Below, piece by piece: positions 43,251-52,237 of a stretch of 64,000 nucleotides of DNA. Origin of the DNA: Variovorax sp. CF313 (GTDB lineage: Bacteria; Pseudomonadota; Gammaproteobacteria; Burkholderiales; Burkholderiaceae_C); the NCBI RefSeq assembly GCF_000282635.1, contig NZ_AKIW01000027.1:58471-122470 (forward strand). The letters are read 5' to 3'. The position numbers were made by a program, and so were the translations under genes. Numbering within the stretch: position 1 is the first letter of the stretch; every line of letters starts with the position of its first letter. A model generated the notes under the pieces. It was not told where the DNA came from. It did no database searches and saw only the letters and a program-made list of their open reading frames with translations.

Positions 43251-44459
43251 ATGAGCGCTACCGCCCAGCCCACCTCGCCCCACGTCATGAACACCTACGG
43301 TCGCCTGCCGATCGCGCTGTCGCACGGCCAGGGCTGCCGAGTCTGGGACACCACGGGCAAGGCCTATATCGACGGCCTCGGCGGTATCGCAGTGAACACC
43401 CTGGGCCACAACCACCCCGAGCTGGTGCCCGCCCTGCAGGACCAGCTGACCAAGCTGATCCACAGTTCCAACTACTACCACGTGACCGGCCAGGAGCAGC
43501 TCGCCACCAAGCTGACCGAAATCTCGGGCCTCACCAACGCGTTCTTCTGCTGCACGGGTCTCGAAGCCAACGAAGCCGCATTGAAGCTGGCCCGCAAGTT
43601 CGGCCATGACAAGGGCATCGAGCGTCCCGAGATCGTCGTCTACGAAGCCGCCTTCCACGGCCGCAGCATCGCCACCCTCTCGGCCACCGGCAATCCCAAG
43701 GTGCAGGCCGGCTTCGGCCCGCTGGTCGAGGGCTTCATCCGCGTGCCGCTGAACGACATCGAGGCACTGAAGAAGGCCACCGAAGGCAACCCCAATGTTG
43801 TGGCCGTGTTCTTCGAAACCATTCAGGGCGAAGGCGGCATCAACCCGATGCGCTGGGAATACCTGAAGCAGGTGCGCGCCCTGTGCGACGAGCGCGACTG
43901 GCTCATGATGATCGACGAGGTGCAGTGCGGCATGGGCCGCACCGGCAAATGGTTCGCCCACCAGTGGGCGGGCATCAAGCCCGACGTCATGCCGCTGGCC
44001 AAGGGCCTGGGCTCGGGCGTGCCGATCGGCGCCGTGGTGGCCGGCCCCAAGGCCGCCAACATCTTCGGGCCCGGCAACCACGGCACCACATTCGGGGGCA
44101 ACCCGCTCGCGATGCGCGCCGGCATCGAGACCATCCGCATCATGGAAGAGCACCAGCTGCTCGAGAACGCTGCCACCGTGGGCGCCCACCTGAAGGCCGC
44201 GCTGGAGCGCGAAATCGGCGGCCTGCCGGGCGTGAAGGAAATCCGCGGACAGGGCCTGATGCTCGGCATCGAGCTCGACCGCCCCTGCGGCGTGATCCTG
44301 AACCGCGCCTGCGACGCCGGCCTCCTGCTGAGCGTGACGGCCGACAAGGTGATCCGCCTCGTGCCGCCGCTCATCCTGACCACGGCCGAAGCCGACGAGA
44401 TCGTCGCCATCCTCGCGCCGATCGTGAAAACCTTCCTGTCGGAGCCTGCAGCGCAATGA
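43251..44459 (+). CDS. argD: Acetylornithine aminotransferase
   Basis: 402-residue class III PLP aminotransferase: VMNTYGRLPIALSHGQGCRV at the N-terminus, CCTGLEANEAALKLARK, FETIQGEGGINPM, DEVQCGMGRTG, and the PLP lysine in PLAKGLGSGVPIGA, then GTTFGGNPLA. It makes N-acetylornithine from the semialdehyde and may also act as succinyl-diaminopimelate aminotransferase. The internal ATG at 43,251 follows a GGAGAA ribosome-binding site; a farther upstream start is unlikely. It overlaps argF as ATGA. Confidence 0.95.
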   Translation: MSATAQPTSPHVMNTYGRLPIALSHGQGCRVWDTTGKAYIDGLGGIAVNTLGHNHPELVPALQDQLTKLIHSSNYYHVTGQEQLATKLTEISGLTNAFFCCTGLEANEAALKLARKFGHDKGIERPEIVVYEAAFHGRSIATLSATGNPKVQAGFGPLVEGFIRVPLNDIEALKKATEGNPNVVAVFFETIQGEGGINPMRWEYLKQVRALCDERDWLMMIDEVQCGMGRTGKWFAHQWAGIKPDVMPLAKGLGSGVPIGAVVAGPKAANIFGPGNHGTTFGGNPLAMRAGIETIRIMEEHQLLENAATVGAHLKAALEREIGGLPGVKEIRGQGLMLGIELDRPCGVILNRACDAGLLLSVTADKVIRLVPPLILTTAEADEIVAILAPIVKTFLSEPAAQ

Positions 44460-45421
44460 CGACCGCCGCCACCCCCAACGCCATCCGCCACTACCTGCAG
44501 TTCTCGGACTTCACGGCCGACGAATATGCCTACCTCTTCGATCGCATGGCGATCATCAAGAAGAAGTTCAAGACCTACGAGAAGCACCAGCCGCTGGTCG
44601 ATCGCACGCTGGCCATGATCTTCGAGAAGGCCAGCACGCGCACCCGCGTGAGCTTCGAGGCCGGCATGTACCAGCTCGGCGGCAGCGTGGTGCACCTGAC
44701 CACCGGCGACAGCCAGCTCGGCCGCGCCGAGCCCATCGAGGACAGCGCCAAGGTCATCAGCCGCATGGTCGACCTCGTGATGATCCGCACGTACGAGCAG
44801 ACCAAGATCGACGCCTTCGCCGCGCACTCGCGCGTTCCGGTCATCAACGGCCTGACCAACGAATTCCACCCCTGCCAGATCCTCGCGGACATCTTCACCT
44901 ACATCGAGCACCGCGGTTCGCGCGACGCCGGCGGCGACGCACTTTCCTGCCTCAAGGGCAAGACCGTGGCCTGGGTCGGCGACGGCAACAACATGGCCAA
45001 CACCTGGCTGCAGGCGGCCGAGATCCTGGGCTTCACGGTGCACGTGAGCACGCCCAGCGGCTACGAGGTCGACCAGTCGATCGCGGGCATTCGCTCGGGC
45101 GACAGCTACAAGGTCTTCCAGGACCCGATGGAAGCCTGCCGCGGCGCCGACCTCGTCACCACCGACGTCTGGACCAGCATGGGCTACGAGGCCGAGAACG
45201 AGGCGCGCCGCAAGGCCTTTGCCGACTGGTGCGTCGACGAGGACATGATGCGCATCGCGCAGCCCGACGCCCTCTTCATGCACTGCCTGCCCGCGCACCG
45301 CGGCGAGGAAGTGCAGGCCGAAGTGATCGACGGGCCGCAGTCGGTGGTGTGGGACGAGGCCGAGAACCGGCTGCATGCGCAGAAGGCGCTGATGGAGTTC
45401 CTGCTCCTCGGCAAGTTATAG
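44456..45421 (+). CDS. argF: Ornithine carbamoyltransferase
   Basis: 321 residues. Carbamoyl-phosphate site EKASTRTRVSFE (near residue 55), the HPCQILAD block (near residue 140), ornithine-binding SMGYE and the active-site HCLPAHRGEE (near residue 280) are all present. It condenses ornithine and carbamoyl phosphate to citrulline. It is co-translated with argD. A dispersed repeat begins 6 bp beyond the TAG stop. Confidence 0.97.
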   Translation: MTTAATPNAIRHYLQFSDFTADEYAYLFDRMAIIKKKFKTYEKHQPLVDRTLAMIFEKASTRTRVSFEAGMYQLGGSVVHLTTGDSQLGRAEPIEDSAKVISRMVDLVMIRTYEQTKIDAFAAHSRVPVINGLTNEFHPCQILADIFTYIEHRGSRDAGGDALSCLKGKTVAWVGDGNNMANTWLQAAEILGFTVHVSTPSGYEVDQSIAGIRSGDSYKVFQDPMEACRGADLVTTDVWTSMGYEAENEARRKAFADWCVDEDMMRIAQPDALFMHCLPAHRGEEVQAEVIDGPQSVVWDEAENRLHAQKALMEFLLLGKL

Positions 45422-45426
45422 GCACT

Positions 45427-45519
45427 CCCCCAGGCTCCGCGCACTTCGTGTCGCTTCGCCATCCCCCTCGCCGGGGGCAACACCTGCGGCCCGGCAAAGC
45501 CGGTTCCGCGGTGTTCCTG
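45427..45519 (+). repeat. Dispersed structured intergenic repeat, copy B
   Basis: Same block order as the copy at 6286: CCCCCAGG, GCACTTCGTGT, CCCCCTCGCCGGGGG hairpin, ACCTGCGGCC, CCGGCAAAGCCGG hairpin and TTCCGCGG. It starts 6 bp after the argF stop, same orientation as argF, so the C-rich hairpins will be in the argF 3' RNA. Gap-filling sequence up to the YkgJ gene holds nothing else. Confidence 0.8.
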
Positions 45520-45545
45520 AGACAGATCGTCAACTGGGCCTTGCC

Positions 45546-45860
45546 ATGAATGACTGCCAGCAATGCGGCGCCTGCTGCGCCAGCTACCGCGTCGACTTCA
45601 GCGTCCATGAGCTCGACGACAACGGCGGCAGCGTGCCTTCCGGCCTCGCGGTCGAGGTGAACGACGCCATCTGCCGCATGCGCGGCACCGACCACACGCC
45701 CATGCGCTGCGCAGCGCTCACCGGCAAGATCGGCCAGGCCGTGGGTTGCGGCATCTACGAATGGCGCCCCAATCCGTGCCACGAGCTGCAGGCCGGCAGC
45801 GACGCCTGCGAGCGGGCGCGCGCCCGGCACGGACTGCCCGCGCTGTCGCCGCTTCATTGA
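45546..45860 (+). CDS. YkgJ family cysteine-cluster protein
   Basis: 104 residues. N-terminal CQQCGACC (C-x2-C-x2-C-C) and later single cysteines (DAICRM, MRCAA, GCGIYEWRPNPCHEL, DACERA) form the zinc/iron-binding pattern of the UPF0153/YkgJ family. Members are small metal-binding proteins of unknown function. It lies between argF and kynB with a separate 75 bp gap before kynB. Confidence 0.85.
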   Translation: MNDCQQCGACCASYRVDFSVHELDDNGGSVPSGLAVEVNDAICRMRGTDHTPMRCAALTGKIGQAVGCGIYEWRPNPCHELQAGSDACERARARHGLPALSPLH

Positions 45861-45884
45861 CGGCTTCAACTCGTCACATAAGGT
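45857..45884 (+). promoter_or_regulatory. Possible promoter of the kyn operon
   Basis: TTGACG at 45,857-45,862 overlaps the preceding stop codon, with a 16 bp spacer and TAAGGT (45,879-45,884), about 50 bp before the kynB ATG. The -10 match is weak. No KynR-type operator could be identified with confidence. Confidence 0.35.
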
Positions 45885-45934
45885 GTTGGAAATAACCGAC
45901 ACCACGACCGCTCGCCGGGCGCTAACTTCGCGCC

Positions 45935-46588
45935 ATGCGTTCAAAGCAACCCCGCCCCCGAATCTGGGACATCTCGCCGCCCGTGCATGAAGGCACGCCG
46001 GTGTTTCCCGGCGATACGCCCTACCAGCAGCGCTGGGCAGCGACCATCTCGCCGGACTGCCCGGTGAACGTCAGCGAGATCAAGCTCTCGCCCCACGTCG
46101 GCGCGCACGCCGATGCGCCGCTGCACTACGACCCCGCAGGCCAGACCATCGGCAACGTCGACCTCACGCCCTTCCTCGGCCCCTGCCGCGTGATTCATGC
46201 GATCGACAAGGGCCCGCTGATCGAATGGGAGCACATCTCCCACGCCGTCGACAGCAACCTGCCGCAGCGCGTGCTGGTGCGCACCTACACCGCCATGCCG
46301 GTGGACCGATGGGACCCTCGGCTTGCCGCCTACGCCCCCGCCACCGTCGAGCGCCTCGCGGCCATGGGCGTGAAGCTCATCGGCATCGACACCGCCAGCA
46401 TCGACCCGGCCGACAGCAAGACGCTGGACAGCCACCAACGCATCCGCCGCCTCGACCTGCGCGTGCTCGAGAACCTCGTGCTCGACGACGTGCCCGAAGG
46501 CGACTACGAACTCATCGCGCTGCCGCTCAAGCTGGTCAGCGCCGATGCATCCCCCGTTCGCGCGGTCCTGCGCGAACTCCCCCGCTGA
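45935..46588 (+). CDS. kynB: Arylformamidase (kynurenine formamidase)
   Basis: 217 residues of the metal-dependent cyclase family: [20 protein letters not shown] at the N-terminus and the metal motif H-x-G-x-H-x-D ([13 protein letters not shown]). It hydrolyses N-formylkynurenine to kynurenine, which fits its place ahead of kynU. Isatin hydrolases share this fold, so that activity cannot be ruled out from sequence alone, but the operon decides for KynB. KynU begins 10 bp after its stop. Confidence 0.95.
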   Translation: MRSKQPRPRIWDISPPVHEGTPVFPGDTPYQQRWAATISPDCPVNVSEIKLSPHVGAHADAPLHYDPAGQTIGNVDLTPFLGPCRVIHAIDKGPLIEWEHISHAVDSNLPQRVLVRTYTAMPVDRWDPRLAAYAPATVERLAAMGVKLIGIDTASIDPADSKTLDSHQRIRRLDLRVLENLVLDDVPEGDYELIALPLKLVSADASPVRAVLRELPR

Positions 46589-46598
46589 AACCTCCAAC

Positions 46599-47876
46599 AT
46601 GACGACCCTTGCAGACTGCCGCGCGCTCGACGCGCAAGACCCGCTGCGCGCCTTGCGCGACCAATTCACCATTCCCGAGGACGTGCTCTACCTCGACGGC
46701 AACTCGCTCGGCGTGATGCCCACGGCCGCCGCGGCGCGCATCGCCGAAGTCGTGACGAAGGAATGGGGCGAAGGCCTGATCCGCTCGTGGAACACCGCAA
46801 GCTGGTTCGACCTGCCGCAACGCCTGGGTGACAAGGTAGCCCGACTGATCGGCGCCGCGCCCGGCGAAGTGGTGTGCACCGACAGCACCTCGGTCAATCT
46901 CTACAAGGTGCTGTTCGCTGCGCTGTCGCAGCACAAGGACAGTGGCCGAAAGCTGGTGGTGAGCGAACGCAGCAACTTTCCGACCGACCTCTACATCGCC
47001 GAGTCGCTGTGCCGCGAACGCGGCTTCACGCTCAAGCTGATCGATGCGAGCGAACTGCCGGACGTTCTGACCGACGAAGTGGCCGTGCTGATGCTGACGC
47101 ACGTGAACTACCGCACCGGCGCCATGCACGACATGAAAGCCGTCACCGCCGCCGCGCACGCCGCGGGCGCGCTCACGGTGTGGGACCTCGCGCACAGCGC
47201 GGGCGCGGTGCCGGTCGCGCTCAACGAGAGCAACGCCGACTACGCGATCGGCTGCGGCTACAAGTACCTCAACGGCGGCCCCGGCGCACCGGCCTTCGCA
47301 TGGGTGCACACGAAGCATGCGGGCCAGTTCGAGCAGCCGCTGTCGGGCTGGTGGGGCCACGCGGCGCCCTTCGAGTTCACGCCGCACTATCGCCCGGCCC
47401 CAGGCGTCGGGCGGTACCTCTGCGGCACGCAGCCGATCATCGCGCTCGCGGGCCTGGAATGCGGTCTCGACACCGTGCTCGCGGCCGAAGCCTTCAACGG
47501 CGATCACGGCGCGATGGCAGCGCTGCGCACGAAGTCGCTCGCGCTGACCGATCTCTTCATCAAGCTGGTGGAAGAACGCTGCGCCGGCCAGGGCCTCTCG
47601 CTCATCACCCCACGCGATCACGCCCAACGCGGCTCGCAGGTCTGCCTGAGCCGTGAAGAAGGCGCCTACGCCATCGTGCAGGCGCTGATCGCGCGCGGCG
47701 TCATCGGCGACTACCGCGCCGGCGACTCGCAGATGCCCGACATCCTGCGCTTCGGCTTCACGCCGCTGTACATCGGCTTCGAGGACGTGTGGAACTCGGT
47801 CGAGCACCTCGTGCAGGTGCTCGAGACGGGCGAGTGGAAGCGCGAAGAGTTCAACCGCAAGAACGCCGTCACCTGA
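46599..47876 (+). CDS. kynU: Kynureninase
   Basis: 425 residues, PLP-dependent: [16 protein letters not shown], the [14 protein letters not shown] segment with the PLP-binding Asp/His, and the Schiff-base lysine in [16 protein letters not shown]. It splits kynurenine to anthranilate and alanine, linking tryptophan to anthranilate here. Start ATG 46,599 is downstream of a weak ribosome-binding site; an earlier in-frame ATG would overlap kynB. Confidence 0.95.
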   Translation: MTTLADCRALDAQDPLRALRDQFTIPEDVLYLDGNSLGVMPTAAAARIAEVVTKEWGEGLIRSWNTASWFDLPQRLGDKVARLIGAAPGEVVCTDSTSVNLYKVLFAALSQHKDSGRKLVVSERSNFPTDLYIAESLCRERGFTLKLIDASELPDVLTDEVAVLMLTHVNYRTGAMHDMKAVTAAAHAAGALTVWDLAHSAGAVPVALNESNADYAIGCGYKYLNGGPGAPAFAWVHTKHAGQFEQPLSGWWGHAAPFEFTPHYRPAPGVGRYLCGTQPIIALAGLECGLDTVLAAEAFNGDHGAMAALRTKSLALTDLFIKLVEERCAGQGLSLITPRDHAQRGSQVCLSREEGAYAIVQALIARGVIGDYRAGDSQMPDILRFGFTPLYIGFEDVWNSVEHLVQVLETGEWKREEFNRKNAVT

Positions 47877-47889
47877 GCGGCGCCGCATC

Positions 47890-48375
47890 ATGAAACACGC
47901 ATTGCTCGCTCTTTCCGCCGCGCTGCTGATGGCGGCAGCCCCCGCCCTTGCACAGCAGCCGAACTTCACGCTGCCGCAACTGAAGGCCTTCGTCGTCCTG
48001 TCGCCCGACGCCTTCCGCCAGGAGATCAGGCGCCAGGGCTTCTCGTATGCCGACAAGACCGTGACCGACGAGGTCAGCATGATCGAGTACGAGAAGTTCG
48101 TCGACGGCCAGACCACGCATCTCATGAAGTCCACCTATGTGGAAAGCCGCGGCAGCGAGAACAGCATCCAGCTCTCGCTGACCGACAAGGCCGCCTTCGA
48201 TCGCCTCGTGAAGGAAGTGCGCAACGCCGGCTACGCACCGGCCGAGAAAGGCCGCATCCCGGGCGGCGAAACCTACCAGCAGTTCAAGCGCAAGGACGAA
48301 GCCGTGCGCTTCGTCTACCCCAGGAAAGAGTCCGGCATGGGCCTCCCCTCCTACACCGCCGTGGTCTGGCGATGA
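47890..48375 (+). CDS. Small exported protein of unknown function inside the kyn operon
   Basis: 161 residues with a typical signal peptide ([18 protein letters not shown], cleavage near residue 21). The mature part is ~140 residues, mixed charged and polar, with no cysteine and no lipobox. It has no motif I recognise. It sits 13 bp after kynU and 16 bp before kynA on the same strand, so it is very likely cotranscribed. A periplasmic role in uptake or protection related to tryptophan breakdown is only a guess. Confidence 0.8.
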   Translation: MKHALLALSAALLMAAAPALAQQPNFTLPQLKAFVVLSPDAFRQEIRRQGFSYADKTVTDEVSMIEYEKFVDGQTTHLMKSTYVESRGSENSIQLSLTDKAAFDRLVKEVRNAGYAPAEKGRIPGGETYQQFKRKDEAVRFVYPRKESGMGLPSYTAVVWR

Positions 48376-48391
48376 CCAACCAGCAAACATC

Positions 48392-49228
48392 ATGAGCACC
48401 GAAAAAATCGTACACGAAGAAAAGGCGCAACTGGATTTCAGCAAGTCCATGAGCTACGGCGACTACCTGCACCTCGACGAGATCCTCAACGCCCAGCACC
48501 CGCTATCGCCCGCGCACGACGAGATGCTGTTCATCGTGCAACACCAGACCAGCGAACTCTGGATGAAGCTCATGCTGCACGAGTTGCGCGCGGCCATCGG
48601 CTGCATCGCCGACGAGAAGCTGGCCGACGCCTTCAAGATGCTCGCGCGCGTGAGCCGCATCATGGAACAGCTGGTGAGCGCATGGACCGTGCTCTCGACC
48701 ATGACGCCGCCCGAGTACACGGCGATGCGCCCCTACCTCGCCAACTCCAGCGGCTTCCAGAGCGCGCAGTACCGCTGCATCGAGTTCGCGCTCGGCAACA
48801 AGAACGCCGCCATGCTCAAGCCGCACGCGCACCGTGCCGACCTGCTCGCGCAGGTCGAGGCGGCCTATCGCGCCCCCTCCCTGTACGACGAGTCGCTTCG
48901 CCTGCTGGCGCGCCGCGGCCTTCCTGTGCCCGCCGACCGGCTGGAACGCGACTGGACCCAGCCCTACGAGGCGAGCGACGGCGTCGAAGCCGCGTGGCTC
49001 ACGGTCTACCGGAACCCGCACGATCACTGGGACCTGTACCAGCTCGGCGAAAAGCTCACCGACCTCGAAGATGCATTCCGCCTCTGGCGCTTCCGCCACG
49101 TGACGACGGTGGAGCGTGTGATCGGCTTCAAGCGCGGCACCGGCGGCACGGGCGGCGTGAGCTACCTGCGCAAGATGCTCGACGTGGTGCTGTTTCCCGA
49201 GATCTGGAAGCTGCGCACCGATCTGTAG
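48392..49228 (+). CDS. kynA: Tryptophan 2,3-dioxygenase
   Basis: 278 residues. Conserved [21 protein letters not shown] (split near residue 25), the [19 protein letters not shown] block, the heme-ligand histidine in [12 protein letters not shown] and the substrate-binding RGTGGTGGV loop. It opens the indole ring of tryptophan to N-formylkynurenine, the first step of the pathway; here it comes last in the operon. Length is standard. Confidence 0.97.
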   Translation: MSTEKIVHEEKAQLDFSKSMSYGDYLHLDEILNAQHPLSPAHDEMLFIVQHQTSELWMKLMLHELRAAIGCIADEKLADAFKMLARVSRIMEQLVSAWTVLSTMTPPEYTAMRPYLANSSGFQSAQYRCIEFALGNKNAAMLKPHAHRADLLAQVEAAYRAPSLYDESLRLLARRGLPVPADRLERDWTQPYEASDGVEAAWLTVYRNPHDHWDLYQLGEKLTDLEDAFRLWRFRHVTTVERVIGFKRGTGGTGGVSYLRKMLDVVLFPEIWKLRTDL

Positions 49229-49327
49229 GCGCACAAGCCACGCAAACGCCCTAATAAAGCTGGGGTGGTCCGGATTGCTCCGCTGGCGCAAAGCGCTACA
49301 TTTTTGGAAACAACGGAGGCCACCGCC

Positions 49328-50566
49328 ATGAACGACATCCGGTTCACACCCGACGAGCTTTCCACCTTGCGCGAACATGGCGTCGTGCTGTTCGCCGACC
49401 GCGTGATCTTCGATGCGCAGCCGCCGATGCCGCGGCAGCAGATCGATGCCGTGCAGGCCCAGTGCGCGGGCCCGGTCCCCGAAGCGCTGCTCGCGCTGTG
49501 GCTGCAGACCGCGGGCGGGCGGCTCGACTACGACCTGTCGCTCGAGATGAACGGCAATCTCGAGGCCATCAGCTGGAACGAGCTGTTCTGGAACGGCAGC
49601 GACGGCTACCACGACCTGCAGGGCTGGATCGCGCACGAACTCGAACTGGCCGAGGAAGCCGCGCAGAAAGGCGGCACGGCGTGGAGCGGCAAGCTCACGC
49701 ACCTGCCTTTCGGCGGCTTCGAATACACCGACCGCATCTACGCGGTGGTGGAGCCCGGCGCCGGGCACGGGCAGGTCATCGCCTGGAAGAAGGGCCTGCC
49801 GCCGGCATGGACGCATGCGCTGCACGAAGACAGCGTGAACACCATCGCGCCCGACCTCATGGGTGCCTTCGCGGCTCTGCACCTGGAAGAAGACCCGCTG
49901 GCTCCCACGGGCGATTACTTCTCGGGGCAGACGCTGCTCGAATACCTCGACGACCGCCACGAGGAGCACGGACTCGACCTTGACCTGATGGACAAGCTGG
50001 TGGCCTTCTATTCCCGTGCCGTGGCCGACTGGCGCTCGCCGCTGGCCGCGGGCACGCTGCGCCACCAGCCCTCGCTTGCACGCGTGGCGCTGCGCCATGC
50101 CATCGCGACCGACGATGCCGAGCTGGTCGCCGAGCTCGCCGCCGCGGGCGTGGACTTCGACGGCCCGCTGCAAGGTAGCGCGCTCGCGACCGACGTCGCG
50201 GTGGGGCACGGCGCTTTCGCCGCGGCCGCGGCACTGGTGCGTGCGGGTGCGCCAGTGGCGGCCGATGCACTGCGCAACATCGATGGACAGATCGCGCCCG
50301 AACTCACGAGCGCGCTGCTGGCCAACGGCGCGGAGCCCAACGTGGCTGCGATCGTCAAGTGCGCGGCCTGCGGTGCGCCCGCGAGCGCGCACCTGATCGC
50401 GGATGCCTGTGCGCGGGCGGGCATCGACGTGCAGCCGGCCTTCACCGCGGACCGCGATGCGATGCTGCTCGAACTGAAGACCACGCTCGCCGACAAGCAC
50501 GGCCACTACCTGGGGCAGGAAGGGCTTGCAGAGCGCATCGAGCACCTGCAGACTTTTCAGCTGTGA
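49328..50566 (+). CDS. SMI1/KNR4-like and ankyrin-repeat protein
   Basis: 412 residues. The N-terminal ~220 residues resemble SMI1/KNR4-type domains (VPEALLALWLQTAGG near residue 55; WNELFWNGSDGYHDLQGW). The C-terminal ~150 residues look like ankyrin or alpha-solenoid repeats (HAIATDDAELVAELAAAGVD; LVRAGAPVAADALRN; ALLANGAEPNVAAIV). SMI1/KNR4 proteins are often immunity or scaffold proteins in bacteria, but no toxin gene is adjacent. ATG 49,328 was chosen; upstream residues in frame are non-conserved. Function unknown. Confidence 0.72.
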   Translation: MNDIRFTPDELSTLREHGVVLFADRVIFDAQPPMPRQQIDAVQAQCAGPVPEALLALWLQTAGGRLDYDLSLEMNGNLEAISWNELFWNGSDGYHDLQGWIAHELELAEEAAQKGGTAWSGKLTHLPFGGFEYTDRIYAVVEPGAGHGQVIAWKKGLPPAWTHALHEDSVNTIAPDLMGAFAALHLEEDPLAPTGDYFSGQTLLEYLDDRHEEHGLDLDLMDKLVAFYSRAVADWRSPLAAGTLRHQPSLARVALRHAIATDDAELVAELAAAGVDFDGPLQGSALATDVAVGHGAFAAAAALVRAGAPVAADALRNIDGQIAPELTSALLANGAEPNVAAIVKCAACGAPASAHLIADACARAGIDVQPAFTADRDAMLLELKTTLADKHGHYLGQEGLAERIEHLQTFQL

Positions 50567-50623
50567 AACGAACTCTCCTTGCGTGATGCGTGGCCTGTGC
50601 ACGCACCCCGGGGGACACAAGCA

Positions 50624-51808
50624 TCAACCGCCGTACAGCCACGGCTGGTCGAGCAGCTTTGCTCCCAACAAGCGCATCGCCATGTCGCGCCCCAACCGCA
50701 TTGCGCCCGTGGCGTGGAAGATCTCGCCGTTGCGGCGCGCACGCGCCTGCACCTGCGCATTGCGTGCCCAGCGCGCCTCGGCATAGCGCGCGAACGCGGC
50801 GGGTACGTCGGCGGCGCTGCCGTCGCCCAGCGCATCGGCCAGCGCCACCGCGTCTTCGATGGCCATGCCCGCGCCCTGCGCGAGGTACGGCACCATCGGA
50901 TGCGCCGCATCGCCTACCAGCGCGATGCGCTCGTGCGCCATGTCGGCCGCGCCGCTCAGGGGTGCGCGGTCACCGAGCGACCACGCGCGCCAGCCGGGCA
51001 TGGCGTCGAGCAGCGCCTGCAGGCCCGCGCAGCTGCGGCCCATGGCCTGCTTCAGCGCGGCGATGCTGCCGGCCTGGTCCCAGTCGCGCGCATCGCCTGC
51101 GGGGGCGGACTCGGCAATGACAACCACGTTGAGCCAATCGCCGCCGCGCACCGGGTACGCCACCGCATGCAGGCGCGGGCCGAGCCAGACGTCGACTTGC
51201 CGGCGGCGCAATGCAGCGGGCAGCCTCGCCTGCTCGGCCATGGCGCGCCAGGCCGTGTGGCCGGTGACGCGCGGCGGTTGCGCGGCAGACGCGGAGTCGA
51301 GCTCCTGCCGCACCATGCTCCATAGGCCATCGGCCCCGACGACGGCTTCGCCTTCCCAGGCGCGCGCATCGGCGCTCGACAGGCACACGAGGTCGTCGCT
51401 GGTTTCCACCTGCGTGATGTGCGCCGCGGTGACGAGCGTGCCGGTGCCGCGTGCGCGTACGGCATCGAGCAGCAGGCCGTGCAGATCGGCGCGATGCACG
51501 CAGAAATAGGGAGCGCCGTAGCGCTGCTGCATGGCGTCTCCGAGCGGCATGCGAGCCAGCTCCGAGCCGCCTTCGGCGCTGTGCACCGCGAGCGCATCGG
51601 GCCGCGCCGCAATGGCCGCGAGCCCGGAGCCCAGGTCGAGTTGCTGAAGGCGCCGCGTGGCGTTGGGGCCGAGCTGCACGCCGGCGCCGATTTCGCCGAA
51701 AGCCGCGGCCTGTTCGAAGACGTCGGCCCGGTGCCGTTGGCGGGACAGCGCCAGCGCAACGGCCAGCCCTCCGATGCCGCCCCCGGCGACGAGGATGTGC
51801 GCGGGCAT
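50624..51808 (-). CDS. FAD-dependent aromatic monooxygenase (salicylate/3-hydroxybenzoate hydroxylase-like)
   Basis: 394 residues of the group A flavin monooxygenases: the GGGIGGLAVALALSR dinucleotide motif at residues 9-23, the VVGADGLWSMVR (DG) segment near residue 155, and the FAD-phosphate motif IALVGDAAHPMVPYLAQGAGMAIEDA (split near residue 295). It would hydroxylate an aromatic acid using NAD(P)H and oxygen. Adjacent genes give no specific substrate. Anthranilate and other products of tryptophan or IAA breakdown are possibilities. It converges on the ankyrin gene. Confidence 0.9.
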   Translation of the reverse strand: MPAHILVAGGGIGGLAVALALSRQRHRADVFEQAAAFGEIGAGVQLGPNATRRLQQLDLGSGLAAIAARPDALAVHSAEGGSELARMPLGDAMQQRYGAPYFCVHRADLHGLLLDAVRARGTGTLVTAAHITQVETSDDLVCLSSADARAWEGEAVVGADGLWSMVRQELDSASAAQPPRVTGHTAWRAMAEQARLPAALRRRQVDVWLGPRLHAVAYPVRGGDWLNVVVIAESAPAGDARDWDQAGSIAALKQAMGRSCAGLQALLDAMPGWRAWSLGDRAPLSGAADMAHERIALVGDAAHPMVPYLAQGAGMAIEDAVALADALGDGSAADVPAAFARYAEARWARNAQVQARARRNGEIFHATGAMRLGRDMAMRLLGAKLLDQPWLYGG

Positions 51809-51812
51809 CGGC

Positions 51813-52103
51813 TCAGCGGCCGTGCGTGGACGACGGCGCGATAGCGCCCTGGTCGGCTTCGGGTTGCTTCAGGGGAGTCTTGGGAGCGCAGCTTCCACAG
51901 CTGTCGCAAGAGCCGCAGCCCGAGGTCTTTGCCAGCGAGGCGGCCAGCTCCTTCGCGCGGACTTCGTCGACCCAGCCCGCGCGGTGCGTACCGGCCGCGA
52001 GCTTCTGCGCCGCACCGCGGCGCCAGCCCGCGGGCATCCAGCGCCAGACCGCATAGAGCGCGGCTGCCGCGACGATCAATCCGACGATCAGTTGTTGCGT
52101 CAT
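51813..52103 (-). CDS. Small membrane protein with Cys-rich CGSCDSCGSC motif, likely FeoB-associated
   Basis: 96 residues: one N-terminal membrane helix (LIVGLIVAAAALYAVWRW), a basic juxtamembrane segment, and a cytoplasmic tail with four cysteines at three-residue spacing (CGSCDSCGSC, near residues 63-72). This is the DUF6587-type family, often next to feoB in Burkholderiales. FeoC in other bacteria also has clustered cysteines, so this could be a functional replacement that binds iron or an Fe-S cluster. Separated from feoB by a dispersed repeat; 4 bp from the flavin monooxygenase gene downstream. Confidence 0.75.
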   Translation of the reverse strand: MTQQLIVGLIVAAAALYAVWRWMPAGWRRGAAQKLAAGTHRAGWVDEVRAKELAASLAKTSGCGSCDSCGSCAPKTPLKQPEADQGAIAPSSTHGR

Positions 52104-52136
52104 ATCTCAAATACTCCAATCCCGAAGCCTATACCG

Positions 52137-52228
52137 CGGGGAATACCGCGGAACCGGCTTCGCCGGGCCGCCGGTATTGCCCCCCTGCAAGGGGGTGGGC
52201 AGCCACACGAAGTGGGCAAGCCTGGGGG
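52137..52228 (-). repeat. Dispersed structured intergenic repeat, copy C
   Basis: Reads on the minus strand in the same block order as the other two copies: CCCCCAGG, CCCACTTCGTGTGGCTG, CCCCCTTGCAGGGGGG hairpin, ACCGGCGGCC, CCGGCGAAGCCGG hairpin, TTCCGCGG. It begins 10 bp after the feoB stop, in the same orientation as feoB, just as copy B follows argF. No ORF. Confidence 0.8.
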
Positions 52229-52237
52229 TTTGCTTTT

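Noticed and set aside
45935..46588. Isatin hydrolase instead of KynB
   Set aside because: The cyclase fold is shared, but direct linkage to kynU and kynA decides for formylkynurenine hydrolysis. A real isatin hydrolase for the auxin pathway would more likely be left of the window.
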